A stretch of DNA of 16,662 nt from Firmicutes bacterium UBA6648 (GCA_002455605.1 DKLE01000035.1:1-16662); one strand, 5' to 3'; positions 7,095 through 14,628 are shown, counted from the first letter of the stretch. Notes: generated from the letters alone by a model not told the origin. A program made the numbers and translations.

Positions 7095-8367
7095 ACGTAG
7101 TTTCTGGTAAACCTATTTCTGATAATAACTCGTTCCGATTTTGGACATTGAGCCAGATGATAAAACCGCGATCAACAATATGTAGTTTTAAATTGGATGC
7201 GTCATAATCCATAATTATTGGTTGAATAGATTTACTGAGCTGAAGTGACGCCACAGATTGGAGCGCCTGCGTTATATTTCCAGGGTTTAATGTATCTCGT
7301 TTTGGATGATTCTTTTCTAAGACTTCACGAATATAGCGATAACTTAATCCACGCATTAGCATATCAGGTTGAGCAGTAAGTACTGGATATAAAAGCCACT
7401 TGTGCATTTCGAGAGCTGTATCTTGGAAGCCATTGGCATAACTGGTTAGAAATGTATTATATCGTCCAGATTGTCCATTGACTATCTGTAGTACAATTTC
7501 ACGAGCACTTAAACTTTCTCCAATAGATTTGAGTGCCTCCTGAGTTTCGGTTATCCCTTCCATATTACAGGCATAATAACATGCCTCCTGCACAATATAC
7601 ACATTTCCATTGCTTTCTTTGAGAAGGGCACTGATAAACGCTTCATCAAACTTAATGTTAAGAAGCTTTTCGCCGGAAGTAATCACACTTCGTAATTCTG
7701 CATCGTTCCAAGAATCCGCATTAATTGGAATAAGTCGACCCGTTAGATCACCATTATATATTGCCAATTTGTTTTCGTCCAACCATACACCAATAATGAT
7801 AAAACACAAATTTGAATTCTCATGAAACGCTTTTAATTCAATAGCGAAGTCTTTTTGAACCTCCGTTTTCAGATAATGAAAGTCTTCAAGAATAATGTAA
7901 TTGCAAAAATTGATTTGCTTCAAAGCATCTATTACATCGTTTACATCTTCCATATCTAATTCCAACGGTTGCATCACCGTTTCTTGGCTATTTACGGTTC
8001 CTTCCTCGCCACTGACGCCGGCGTATAAGCCAAAAAATTTACCGCTAAGCGAAGCTGTCACCTTCGCATTTCCCCCGATTGTGGTTTTATTGGATGCAGT
8101 AATTTCATAACCTGCTCTTTTAAGAATATTTGCGTTCAAGTCGGCAAGTTGCCATCTATTACTACATTGAACTACGATATAACTGTTTGGAGCAAGACAA
8201 TGCTTTCTAAGGCAGGTCTTCCCTTGTTTGGAACTTCCAAAGATGGTGATATTCCTTTTTCTGTTAAGATTAGACAGTAACGTGTTATCTACTGTCCCCC
8301 GTTCAACATAGTTCAACGGAACATCCCTTGTAATTCCATAGACATCGTTTAACTGATATTTTTCCAT
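7093..8367 (-). CDS. P-loop ATPase (AAA/STAND-like)
   Basis: This 424-aa protein has Walker A GSSKQGKT (44-51) and Walker B NYIILEDFHYL (E161, D162). A sensor-like strand follows (LCFIIIGVW), then an LTGR segment, a helical lid and a C-terminal winged-helix-like region ending LHIVDRGFIIWL. This is the layout of archaeal-type/STAND ATPases that use ATP to switch an effector. No nuclease, TIR or protease domain is fused to it, so the effector should be another protein. I chose ATG at 8367 because GGGAGGG lies 8 nt upstream; a longer frame begins inside the end of the 67-aa gene. It is the last gene of a tight set (zinc ribbon / 190 aa / 67 aa / ATPase). No close named family can be given. Confidence 0.8.
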   Translation of the reverse strand: MEKYQLNDVYGITRDVPLNYVERGTVDNTLLSNLNRKRNITIFGSSKQGKTCLRKHCLAPNSYIVVQCSNRWQLADLNANILKRAGYEITASNKTTIGGNAKVTASLSGKFFGLYAGVSGEEGTVNSQETVMQPLELDMEDVNDVIDALKQINFCNYIILEDFHYLKTEVQKDFAIELKAFHENSNLCFIIIGVWLDENKLAIYNGDLTGRLIPINADSWNDAELRSVITSGEKLLNIKFDEAFISALLKESNGNVYIVQEACYYACNMEGITETQEALKSIGESLSAREIVLQIVNGQSGRYNTFLTSYANGFQDTALEMHKWLLYPVLTAQPDMLMRGLSYRYIREVLEKNHPKRDTLNPGNITQALQSVASLQLSKSIQPIIMDYDASNLKLHIVDRGFIIWLNVQNRNELLSEIGLPETT

Positions 8368-8390
8368 TTTAGTCCCTCCCTTTATTTCAA

Positions 8391-8594
8391 TCACATTCGC
8401 ACGGCAGATACCTGTTTATTGACTTCCGCTTTTGTTTCATTAAGTATTCCATAGCCTAAATGTACATTGTTGTCCATGGGATATTCTCCGTAAATTCCGG
8501 TTTGTTGAGTTGCGTAGTATTTGCTATGACAGGCCTGTCCACCAATAAACATAACGGGAATCTCGATAAATGAACTTTTGCCTATCTCCACCAC
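8391..8594 (-). CDS. small 67-aa protein between the 190-aa gene and the ATPase gene
   Basis: A 67-codon frame with a GTG start 5 nt after the 190-aa gene stop and a stop 23 nt before the ATPase ATG. It has no good ribosome site, so translation would depend on coupling to the preceding gene. The protein is not recognised; it contains IEIPVMFIGGQACHSKYY and a Gly/Tyr-rich middle, with no TM segment. Its exact fit between two genes supports it being real. A later ATG (MFIGGQ or MDNNVH) could be the true start. Confidence 0.45.
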   Translation of the reverse strand: MVEIGKSSFIEIPVMFIGGQACHSKYYATQQTGIYGEYPMDNNVHLGYGILNETKAEVNKQVSAVRM

Positions 8595-8599
8595 ATAAT

Positions 8600-9172
8600 T
8601 TAAAGTGCAAAACTCATATGAGAATAATAATCTATTATCGGAACCTTTTTTTCAATCAAATAATTACCTATCATTTTCTCAATTTCAACTCGCTCATCTT
8701 TATTATAAATTCCAGGCAATGGAACAATTAGTATTAAGTTTTCATCCCATTTCTGCTTTATATGATTTATTAATTTGAAAGAGTTTGTATTTTGGTCAAA
8801 GTTTATATCATTGGATGACGCGACTACTCCTAAATATCCATCATCAGTAAATCTGAGCCAAACTAAATCCGATTGATTATTTAAATTGTACTGTCTTTTT
8901 ATTATCTCGTAGTTTACAGCTAATAAAATGTCAATGCCTTTTAAAACTATGCACTCACTTTCAATATTAGTAGGTTTTAAAAAGTCTTCTATTAATTTAG
9001 ATATTTTTGAAATTTCAACTTTTTCCTTCTTGTGTTCTTCAATTGCTTTATTTTTTCTATAATTTGTTTTATCATAATCTACGCTACATCTATAATCCGG
9101 ATTATTTTTATCGTATATTGGGCAATCCGGTGGTATTTGTTTATATTTTTCATATTCAATCGGAAATTTCAT
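8600..9172 (-). CDS. uncharacterised 190-aa protein
   Basis: An AT-rich 190-aa frame without a family I recognise. Residues 1-45 are polar and contain two Cys (PPDCPIYDKNNPDYRC) that might bind metal. Residues 46-75 are a Lys/Glu-rich helix. The remainder alternates strands and helices (LVWLRFTDDGYLGVVASS, ENLILIVPLPGIY) as in a small alpha/beta domain. The ATG begins two nt after the stop of the split zinc-ribbon gene, whose last codons carry a GAGG ribosome site, so the two were translationally coupled before the insertion. Its partner set (67 aa, ATPase) follows immediately. An accessory, sensor or immunity role is possible but not shown. Confidence 0.7.
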   Translation of the reverse strand: MKFPIEYEKYKQIPPDCPIYDKNNPDYRCSVDYDKTNYRKNKAIEEHKKEKVEISKISKLIEDFLKPTNIESECIVLKGIDILLAVNYEIIKRQYNLNNQSDLVWLRFTDDGYLGVVASSNDINFDQNTNSFKLINHIKQKWDENLILIVPLPGIYNKDERVEIEKMIGNYLIEKKVPIIDYYSHMSFAL

Positions 9173-9174
9173 AA

Positions 9175-9640
9175 TTACCTCATAAACCGGAATTTGTCGA
9201 GAAACGCAGTGCTGCTACAATAAGTATGGGCATGCAGTAGTAATCCTTTACGCGTTTTGACATTGTTTTCGGTTATAATTAGGGCTTACTGAATGACCTC
9301 AAAATTAGAAAATTTTCAGCATGTTATGCTTAATGTTTGTTTCAACAGGCATATTCCTGCTATTGGGCAGATTTTTACCTGAAACAATTAACCGTTTTGG
9401 CTACAATCTTTTACTCAAAAAAAGCGGGTGCAACACTTTTCCCAAACGCTAACAGATTTGGCTTGCATCTATCGTGCGGAAAATATGCCTCAAAGCATTG
9501 AAACTACTGGATTTTTGCTCCGTTCAGTAGGCCCTAATTAGGGGCAGCTTTTCTTCCAAAGGTAGCCACACTAGGCCACAACCTTTTCTACCATAAATAA
9601 AGCCCTTTTCCATCTCACTTCTACAAAAAGGACATTGCAT
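9175..9640 (-). pseudogene. zinc-ribbon (DUF6487-like) gene split by a MITE-like insertion
   Basis: GAGGTG lies 7 nt before an ATG at 9640 that opens MQCPFCRSEMEKGFIYG, the typical start of small DUF6487-type zinc-ribbon proteins (CPFC, MEKG). The frame runs into the right inverted repeat of an inserted element and stops at 9524. After removing the 253-bp element and one TAATTA duplicate, the frame continues without shift through ITENNVKTRKG to a TAA at 9175, giving a 68-aa protein. The end (HTYCSSTAFLDKFRFMR) has only one Cys where relatives usually have a CxxC, so it may already be divergent. The truncated product would be 38 aa. It probably headed the 190-aa / 67-aa / ATPase set. Confidence 0.8.
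9282..9534. mobile_element. 253-bp MITE-like element with 12-bp TIRs and TAATTA target duplication
   Basis: GGGCTTACTGAA at the left end and TTCAGTAGGCCC at the right end are inverted repeats with one mismatch. Both are flanked by TAATTA (9276-9281 and 9535-9540). The interior has no open frame of note, so it is non-autonomous. The insertion lies exactly inside the zinc-ribbon gene, whose reading frame is restored when the element and one TAATTA are removed; that independently confirms both boundaries. The parent transposon family is not identified. Confidence 0.85.
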
Positions 9641-9676
9641 CTTTCTTCACCTCAAAATAATTATAACATCCGGTCG

Positions 9677-11071
9677 TCAATTGCTGTGGTTGTGAAAAAA
9701 ATTGTAAAATTCTTCAGCTGTATTCTGATCATCGTCATTAAGAAAATCATATAATTCAGTATTGAGAACATCTGCGTAATGCAAACCATTTACAATAGCA
9801 CTAGAAGAATATTCATAGTTATCAACGATCCACCTACATACAGTACATGCGGAAAGTAGTATTTTGCATCTACTTGAGGCGTCCGATACAGTGGAAGTGG
9901 GCTGGATATTGGAAGCATAGATACCAAGTATTCTGTCAAGTTCTTCATTTGAGCACAAATTAGTCATTACTAAATAGTACCCGATATCTAAAAGTGCGGT
10001 TCGAGCATCTTCGTCGTCAAACCCTATTAAGGGACTTAGAATTTGATATGCTTTCTCTAAATACACATTTTTTTGATCATCATATGCATAACTAAGAAAA
10101 ATCAAACCTTTACCAATGTTCTTTTTTAGATTAAAATATTCCGCCGGTTTTATATTTTTAATGTTGACCCTGTCAAGTTCAGTCTCACACAGTTTGATTG
10201 CTGCATTGAAATAATTTGTAGGTTCATTTGAAAAAATGCCATAGGTTAGCAAAAAATCCGATATATTTATAATGTTTCCGGTATACAATTTTGAAACGCT
10301 TATTGAGCCTTCCGATTCTACAGTCATATGGTATAACGTATTGAATTCATCAAAATACATAAGTGCCTTTGATGACAACTTTGTATTTTTTAGATTATCT
10401 AAACTGGAATAAGTCGCATGCTCATAATATAACCCCAATGCTAATACAGTTTTCAATTTTAACGACAAATCATCTTGCGTTGATATGTCTTGTATTTTTT
10501 TCGAGGCAATACTACTACTTTCTAACCGCTCGATTATTTCAATCCATTCTGTATTATCTGCTGAATAATTTGTAAAATAATAGATGCTGGACATATCAGC
10601 AACAGCATCTATGTAGTATTTCGAATTACTGTATTCTGGGGTTTTAATAATAGCTGTATAAATTTTGGCCGCATTCTGATAATATTGGGGTTCATAATCT
10701 TCTGTAGCATATAAGAAGAAACACATTCCTTCGCCATATGTTGCCTTCAGGCGTGTATCCAAATCGTATGAAGCAGCAGAAGCCAAATTGTAGTGTTCGG
10801 CAGCGCTTAAATAATCATGAGCATCTAGGTCAATATAGGCATAGTCAATGTACTGATTGTATGTAGCTTTCTTCTGCTGAAAAGAAGATAGTAGAAATAT
10901 AATTGTAAGAACCGGTAGCAGGCCTAAAAGGAGTAAAATTAAACACTTGAAATGCCTTATTTGCTTTCTACCCGTCCTTGTCGTTTTGGCCTGAATAATA
11001 GCTATAATTATGCTAATCACAAGCACCAAAATAACCCCAAATACCAAATTAAGATATGTATCAAAGCTCAT
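9677..11071 (-). CDS. membrane-anchored protein with helical (TPR-like) repeats
   Basis: This 464-aa protein starts with two membrane helices (about 7-28 and 44-66) separated by a basic loop (KTTRTGRKQIRHFK). About 400 residues of alpha-helical, Tyr-rich repeats follow. Segments such as HDYLSAAEHYNLASAAS and YYQNAAKIYTAI have TPR/SEL1-like A-x3-Y spacing. Given the basic loop between the helices, the repeat domain is probably outside the membrane, though the topology is only inferred. No enzymatic motif is seen. The start is firm (AAGGAG 8 nt before ATG). It lies 150 nt after the 4-TM gene, and its stop is 36 nt before the zinc-ribbon start. It could be a surface scaffold or sensor. Confidence 0.75.
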   Translation of the reverse strand: MSFDTYLNLVFGVILVLVISIIIAIIQAKTTRTGRKQIRHFKCLILLLLGLLPVLTIIFLLSSFQQKKATYNQYIDYAYIDLDAHDYLSAAEHYNLASAASYDLDTRLKATYGEGMCFFLYATEDYEPQYYQNAAKIYTAIIKTPEYSNSKYYIDAVADMSSIYYFTNYSADNTEWIEIIERLESSSIASKKIQDISTQDDLSLKLKTVLALGLYYEHATYSSLDNLKNTKLSSKALMYFDEFNTLYHMTVESEGSISVSKLYTGNIINISDFLLTYGIFSNEPTNYFNAAIKLCETELDRVNIKNIKPAEYFNLKKNIGKGLIFLSYAYDDQKNVYLEKAYQILSPLIGFDDEDARTALLDIGYYLVMTNLCSNEELDRILGIYASNIQPTSTVSDASSRCKILLSACTVCRWIVDNYEYSSSAIVNGLHYADVLNTELYDFLNDDDQNTAEEFYNFFHNHSN

Positions 11072-11148
11072 ATGATTTACTCCTTGTGTTTGTGCGTCTG
11101 ATTTTTAATCATCTGTAGGCTAAGTTCTAAGTACATGCTCTTGGTTAG

Positions 11149-11177
11149 ATTATGTGTAATTGCTCAGCTGTAAGCAA
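11149..11177 (-). promoter_or_regulatory. candidate sigma-A promoter of the helical-repeat membrane gene
   Basis: On minus, TTGCTT (11177-11172) and CATAAT (11154-11149) are spaced by 17 nt, about 78 nt before the ATG at 11071. The -35 box overlaps a small inverted repeat ATTGCT/AGCAAT (11159-11178), which could be an operator or part of the 3' structure of the preceding gene. Confidence 0.4.
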
Positions 11178-11220
11178 TATCTCAGCACTGTTTAGCTTGT
11201 TCCTTGACACATTGCCTATT

Positions 11221-11667
11221 TCATTTCTTTTGTGCAAAATTGATTAATGCCGAAGACAAAAAGCTAAAGATTAGCCATAGAAATAAAATGTTCAATGCAA
11301 AAACGCCACAAGAAAGTGAGGATGTAATTCGTGAAAAGAGTACATTATTGGTTTTTAAAGAAGTGAATTGATACAGACTGCTTATCGCAATCGTTAAAAC
11401 GCTAGTTTTACCAGCAACTCGCAAGTATGTGTTTAATACACCCAATTGGGATTTGGTTTTTATCTTTTCGTCTGCTACAGACTTAAGTCTGTCTGCATAA
11501 GGGCTTCCAAGCAGCGCAGACATTGCAGCAATATATACTGCAAAAGAAATAGTTACTACGGAAAGCGCAGCAAGAGCCATATCTTTATATGCTGCATCCG
11601 TCAGAAAAGATAGAATAGCCACTACAATGAATATAAACACCGCTTCAACTTTGTGATGCTTGTACAT
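11221..11667 (-). CDS. small four-TM membrane protein
   Basis: This 148-aa protein is almost wholly membrane. Helices lie at about 8-22, 29-52, 88-105 and 115-143, joined by a basic cytoplasmic-looking loop (PYADRLKSVADEKIKTKSQL, about 55-74). No catalytic motif is seen. It starts 4 nt after the stop of the 262-aa gene, with GAGG 7 nt before its ATG, so the pair is one transcriptional unit. A soluble protein coupled to a 4-TM protein is the layout of several defence systems (Kiwa pairs a 4-TM KwaA with soluble KwaB), where the membrane component senses or executes membrane damage. I cannot assign either gene to Kiwa by sequence, and the gene order is reversed. Confidence 0.72.
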   Translation of the reverse strand: MYKHHKVEAVFIFIVVAILSFLTDAAYKDMALAALSVVTISFAVYIAAMSALLGSPYADRLKSVADEKIKTKSQLGVLNTYLRVAGKTSVLTIAISSLYQFTSLKTNNVLFSRITSSLSCGVFALNILFLWLIFSFLSSALINFAQKK

Positions 11668-11671
11668 GAAG

Positions 11672-12460
11672 TTACCTCAGCTTATCCAGCAGCAGAGATT
11701 TGACCTCATCGGGATCATAATGCTCATTGGCATCTTTGCATGGCTGTATTGGAATATGCTTCAATAATGAAGAAAAATCAAAAGTTTGTTCAACATCTGT
11801 ATCATCGCAACCGATAACAATTACATCTTCAATTTCACTTTTGTTTTTATAGCGATGCAATCGATCAATTAATGTTCTGCCTCTATGTACTGGTATGTCA
11901 CCATAAGATATTTTTATTTGCACTTTGCTTGGTAAATCAAGTCCCCACATATCGCCAACTTGTTGAAAAATATCACTATTCCGAGCATATATATTGTCCA
12001 CTTGCGTATATGTAAACCCACGAATACTCTTGACACGATCACAGAATTCATCTACAGAAGCATATATATTTTTAATGCTGAAATCCTTTTGGATTGTATC
12101 ACTTAGATACTGCTGCAAAAAAGAGCGCCGATTAAAGTCATTTAAATATAGAAAATTATTTTGCGTATCAAAACAAGCGAAAAATTGCAGCCGAGGTTCA
12201 ACTTGGCTTTTTCTTCTGGGATTTGCTTCTTTTTCACCTGTTTCCTGATTTACAACATAGTCTCTAAAACGTTCCGCGTCATCGTATTCACAGGACATCC
12301 AGAAAAAGCGCCCCTCAACAATTTCCGTATCAACAACGTACAAATATTTTTGTCCTTCAGGGCTGTATATTTTTAGTCCCTTTTCTACGATCTCTTTACA
12401 ATCATTAAGGGAGGCATCTCTAATGCCATCTACTCTAAGGAGAAAATTGCTAAATTTCAT
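11672..12460 (-). CDS. uncharacterised 262-aa soluble protein paired with the 4-TM gene
   Basis: I do not recognise the family. The protein is soluble and alpha/beta. The N-terminal half has strand-rich segments (YLYVVDTEIVEGRFFWMSCEY, cut here for length) and a polar loop NQETGEKEANPRRKSQ. Then come RLQFFACFDTQNNFLYLND, an NRRSFLQQYLSD helix, and a C-terminal part with VIVIGCDDTDVEQTFDF. No Walker, nuclease or zinc motif is evident. The ATG at 12460 was chosen because AAAGGAG lies 7 nt upstream; the frame is open further, but without a ribosome site. It is the first gene of the two-gene unit with the 4-TM protein, and a sensor or regulator role is inferred from that pairing alone. Confidence 0.75.
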   Translation of the reverse strand: MKFSNFLLRVDGIRDASLNDCKEIVEKGLKIYSPEGQKYLYVVDTEIVEGRFFWMSCEYDDAERFRDYVVNQETGEKEANPRRKSQVEPRLQFFACFDTQNNFLYLNDFNRRSFLQQYLSDTIQKDFSIKNIYASVDEFCDRVKSIRGFTYTQVDNIYARNSDIFQQVGDMWGLDLPSKVQIKISYGDIPVHRGRTLIDRLHRYKNKSEIEDVIVIGCDDTDVEQTFDFSSLLKHIPIQPCKDANEHYDPDEVKSLLLDKLR

Positions 12461-12587
12461 TTTAACGCTCCTTTGTTGTGCTGGCAGATTGCTTATACGT
12501 AGTGTCAACGGATGAACTGCTGATTATTGCTATAATCTACAATTACCGCTTCCAGCATACACCAATTTTTTACCAACTTCAACTGAA

Positions 12588-12620
12588 AGCACCCTTGGGA
12601 AGATAATTCCCAAGGGTGCT
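12588..12620 (-). terminator. perfect 14-bp hairpin after the SRAP gene
   Basis: AGCACCCTTGGGAA (12588-12601) pairs perfectly with TTCCCAAGGGTGCT (12607-12620) around GATAA. It starts a few nt after the SRAP stop. Only a short T-run (TTT) follows in the minus direction, so it is terminator-like rather than a classical intrinsic terminator. It marks the boundary between the GC-rich and AT-rich parts of the window. Confidence 0.6.
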
Positions 12621-12623
12621 GGT

Positions 12624-13205
12624 TTACCAAAGTGATGTTTGATTGTCTTCCGCTGTGGTCAGGAGCTGCGGCGGTATTTTTTTGAGCATCCTGCGGAAGG
12701 CTGCCGGCTCCATGATCCAGTCGTCGACTTCCGCTCTCCGCAGCACCACCGGCATCCGGGGATGAATCCCGCACACGGACGCGTTGGCCTCCGTGGTCAG
12801 AATGCAGTAGCAGCGCTCATCCTGCCGCTGATCGTAGATGCCCGCCATATAGAGCACTTGTGCATCAGGCAAGCGGAACAGATACTTTCGCTTATCCGCA
12901 TTCCACTCGTAAAAGCCGCTGGCAGGGATGACGCAGCGGCGTGTTTGCACGCTATCTCTAAACAGCGGCTTTTCCTCTGCGCTTTCTGACCGGGCATTGA
13001 TAATTAAAGACTTCTGAGTCTGAAAGCCCCAGCGCATGAGATCCGCCTCGACATCGCCTTGCCGCCCCACCAAAACCGGTGCCTTCAGCGAAGGCCGGAT
13101 TTCACCCGGCGTCCATGCGGCCTTTCCGCAGCGGCGCTGGACCTCCTGAACGATTTCCTGAAGCTCTGCGCACTGCTCCGCCGTGAACTGATACCTTCCA
13201 CACAT
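12624..13205 (-). CDS. SRAP-domain (HMCES/YedK-type) abasic-site protein
   Basis: This 193-aa protein is a complete SRAP domain. It begins MCGRYQF, so after Met removal C2 becomes the N-terminal nucleophile that crosslinks to abasic sites in single-stranded DNA. The other active-site residues are present: N70 (IINARSES), E100 (SGFYEW) and H148 (GIHPRMPV). Family members protect abasic sites during replication. The start is fixed by the Cys2 requirement and by GAGG 8 nt upstream; the frame is open further upstream but that cannot be the start. It is divergent from the dinB fragment, with a LexA-like box between them, matching a DNA-damage role. Codon use is GC-rich, like the host side of the window. 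Confidence 0.93.
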   Translation of the reverse strand: MCGRYQFTAEQCAELQEIVQEVQRRCGKAAWTPGEIRPSLKAPVLVGRQGDVEADLMRWGFQTQKSLIINARSESAEEKPLFRDSVQTRRCVIPASGFYEWNADKRKYLFRLPDAQVLYMAGIYDQRQDERCYCILTTEANASVCGIHPRMPVVLRRAEVDDWIMEPAAFRRMLKKIPPQLLTTAEDNQTSLW

Positions 13206-13248
13206 TCTGTAATCCTCACGCCCGCTTTCGTTAATTTTGTACGGATAT

Positions 13249-13257
13249 AGTATAACA
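13249..13257 (-). promoter_or_regulatory. extended -10 of the SRAP gene
   Basis: On minus, TGTTATACT (13257-13249) is an extended -10 element (TGn TATACT) 44 nt before the SRAP ATG. A -35 match is poor, as is usual for extended -10 promoters. Confidence 0.45.
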
Positions 13258-13295
13258 CATTTGGCGCACCCATTGGAGCAGGCAGAAAATACCTC

Positions 13296-13324
13296 TTGAA
13301 TATTTAGAACAAACGTACTAGCAT
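13296..13324 (+). promoter_or_regulatory. dinB promoter overlapped by a LexA-like SOS box
   Basis: TTGAAT (13296-13301) and TAGCAT (13319-13324) are spaced by 17 nt. The spacer contains GAACAAACGTAC (13307-13318), one base from the Gram-positive LexA core GAACN4GTTC. Placement between -35 and -10 suits repression. It lies 53 nt before the dinB start and could also affect the divergent SRAP gene. Confidence 0.5.
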
Positions 13325-13376
13325 AAAAGCATGTCAAAAATAGTTAGAAGTAATTTACACGCGAGGAGGGCACAGA

Positions 13377-13520
13377 ATGACACGCAACATTCTTCATGTG
13401 GACCAGAATTGTTTTTACGCGTCGGTGGAGATGCAGCGGCGGCCAGAGCTGCGGAACCGACCCGTCGCGGTCTGCGGCAGTCAGGAGGCGCGCCACGGCA
13501 TTGTGCTGACGGCAAATTAA
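13377..13520 (+). pseudogene. dinB: N-terminal fragment of a Y-family DNA polymerase (DinB type)
   Basis: GGAGGG lies 7 nt before the ATG. The 47 codons read MTRNILHVDQNCFYASVEM, then RPELRNRPVAV and ARHGIVLTAN, the conserved start of DinB/UmuC polymerases. It has the HVD(x)NCFYASVE catalytic aspartate segment (D9, F13-Y14 steric gate region) and the HGIVLTAN strand. The frame then hits a stop exactly where family members continue with a Tyr and the rest of the palm, fingers and little-finger domains. The sequence beyond is unrelated and leads into the IS21 remnant. The fragment cannot be an active polymerase. Intact ribosome site and promoter suggest recent loss. Confidence 0.88.
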
Positions 13521-13565
13521 GCATCTGCTTGGCAAGGTTGTCAGAAATCGGTGCGAGCTGCCGGA

Positions 13566-14477
13566 AGGTAAGGTCAGTAGATGGCGCTTTTCATCCTCCC
13601 ATAGCTCCCCAATCAGCTCGCCGCGCTCATAATGCTCGCGGTCATGGTCTTCGTCGCAGCGTAGCAGCAGCTCCGCATTAAAGGCGTCGAAGTCATCGAT
13701 GACCGGCACGGGCACCAGCATATTGCGGCGGGTGTAGCCGACCTTGTTTTCCACGTTGCCCTTTTCGTTGCCTTTGGCCGGGGTGCAGAAGTCCGCACCG
13801 AACCGGTGGTGCAGCATAAAACGGTAGAAACCGTCCGTAATGACGCGTTCGCACCCTTCCAGAACCTGCGCCACAGCGGTGGTCATGTTGTCACAGCGCA
13901 GCCGGGCGGGTACGCCGCCGATGTTGTAGAAGATTCGCTTGAGCCCGGTCAACAGGCACTCCTGATTCTCGGACGGAAAAACCTGCATCCAGCCTGTGTT
14001 GGCCTGCGGGAACGATACAATAAGGGCAAACCCCTCATGACCTAACCCGATACCGTCATAATACTTGAACTTCCCGAAATCCACCTGCGCGTATCCGGGT
14101 GGGTGAGCCAGCGGCAGAAAGCTCTCCTTCCGCTTTTTCATCTCGTCTCGCTTGCGGTTGACATACCGCTTGACCGAAGCATAGCTGCCCGTATAACTAT
14201 GTTCCTTTTGCAGCCGCTTAAACACTCGCGTTATGGTATGCCGCTGCTTGCGAGGCTCACGTTCATCCTGCTCCAGCCAGTCGTTGATGGTGGGGATAAA
14301 CTCCCCAAGAACGGGGTATTCCTCCGGCAGCATTTTCGGCTCCACTGGCGGATTCCAGTCGTTGCGATACGCATACTTCTGTACCGTGCGGAAATTTGTG
14401 TGGGTTCGCCTGGCGATTTCCCGCAGAGACAGCCCTTCGTTTTCGTAGAGGTCTTTGATATACTCTACTTGTGGCAT
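13566..14477 (-). pseudogene. istA: IS21-family transposase IstA, C-terminally truncated
   Basis: The ATG at 14477 has GGAAGG 8 nt upstream. The product begins with a helix-turn-helix (LSLREIARRTHTNFRTVQKY), then an rve-type integrase core with D133 (AQVDFG), D196 (RCDNMTT) and E243 (GNVENKV), so the DDE triad is complete. Homology appears to end near residue 304 (KRHLLTLP). The frame stays open to 13344, but those residues come from 45 nt of unassigned DNA and then the antisense of dinB, so the real C-terminal domain is missing. The partner ATPase gene istB is absent. The element is therefore immobile by itself. The deletion joins it directly to the broken dinB gene. Confidence 0.88.
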
Positions 14478-14577
14478 TCTCAGCACCTTCCTTTCGCCTC
14501 CTTTTTTGGCTTGGTAACCTCTAAAGGATAGCAGTTTTGGTTCGGTGCTGAGATGCCCGTTTTTATCTCAGGGCAAG

Positions 14578-14611
14578 TGCTGTATTTTTGGTGACCATTT
14601 GCTGCATTTTT
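14578..14611. repeat. IS21-type terminal repeats
   Basis: Two direct repeats, TGCTGTATTTTT (14578-14589) and TGCTGCATTTTT (14600-14611), start 22 nt apart, upstream of istA. IS21 elements carry such multiple transposase-binding repeats at their ends, so this is probably the surviving end of the element. Its outer boundary lies between 14611 and about 14629. The opposite end was not found. Confidence 0.6.
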
Positions 14612-14628
14612 AGATTAACAAAAACAAC

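Noticed and set aside
11221..12460. Kiwa (KwaA/KwaB)
   Set aside because: Only the 4-TM plus soluble layout matches. I cannot see KwaB family features in the 262-aa protein, and the gene order is opposite.
12639..13273. Several frames overlapping the SRAP gene on both strands
   Set aside because: They are other-frame readings of a GC-rich gene whose own frame has all SRAP active-site residues.
13613..14531. Plus- and minus-strand frames overlapping istA
   Set aside because: The istA frame has a complete HTH and DDE core; the others have no motif and arise from GC-rich third positions.
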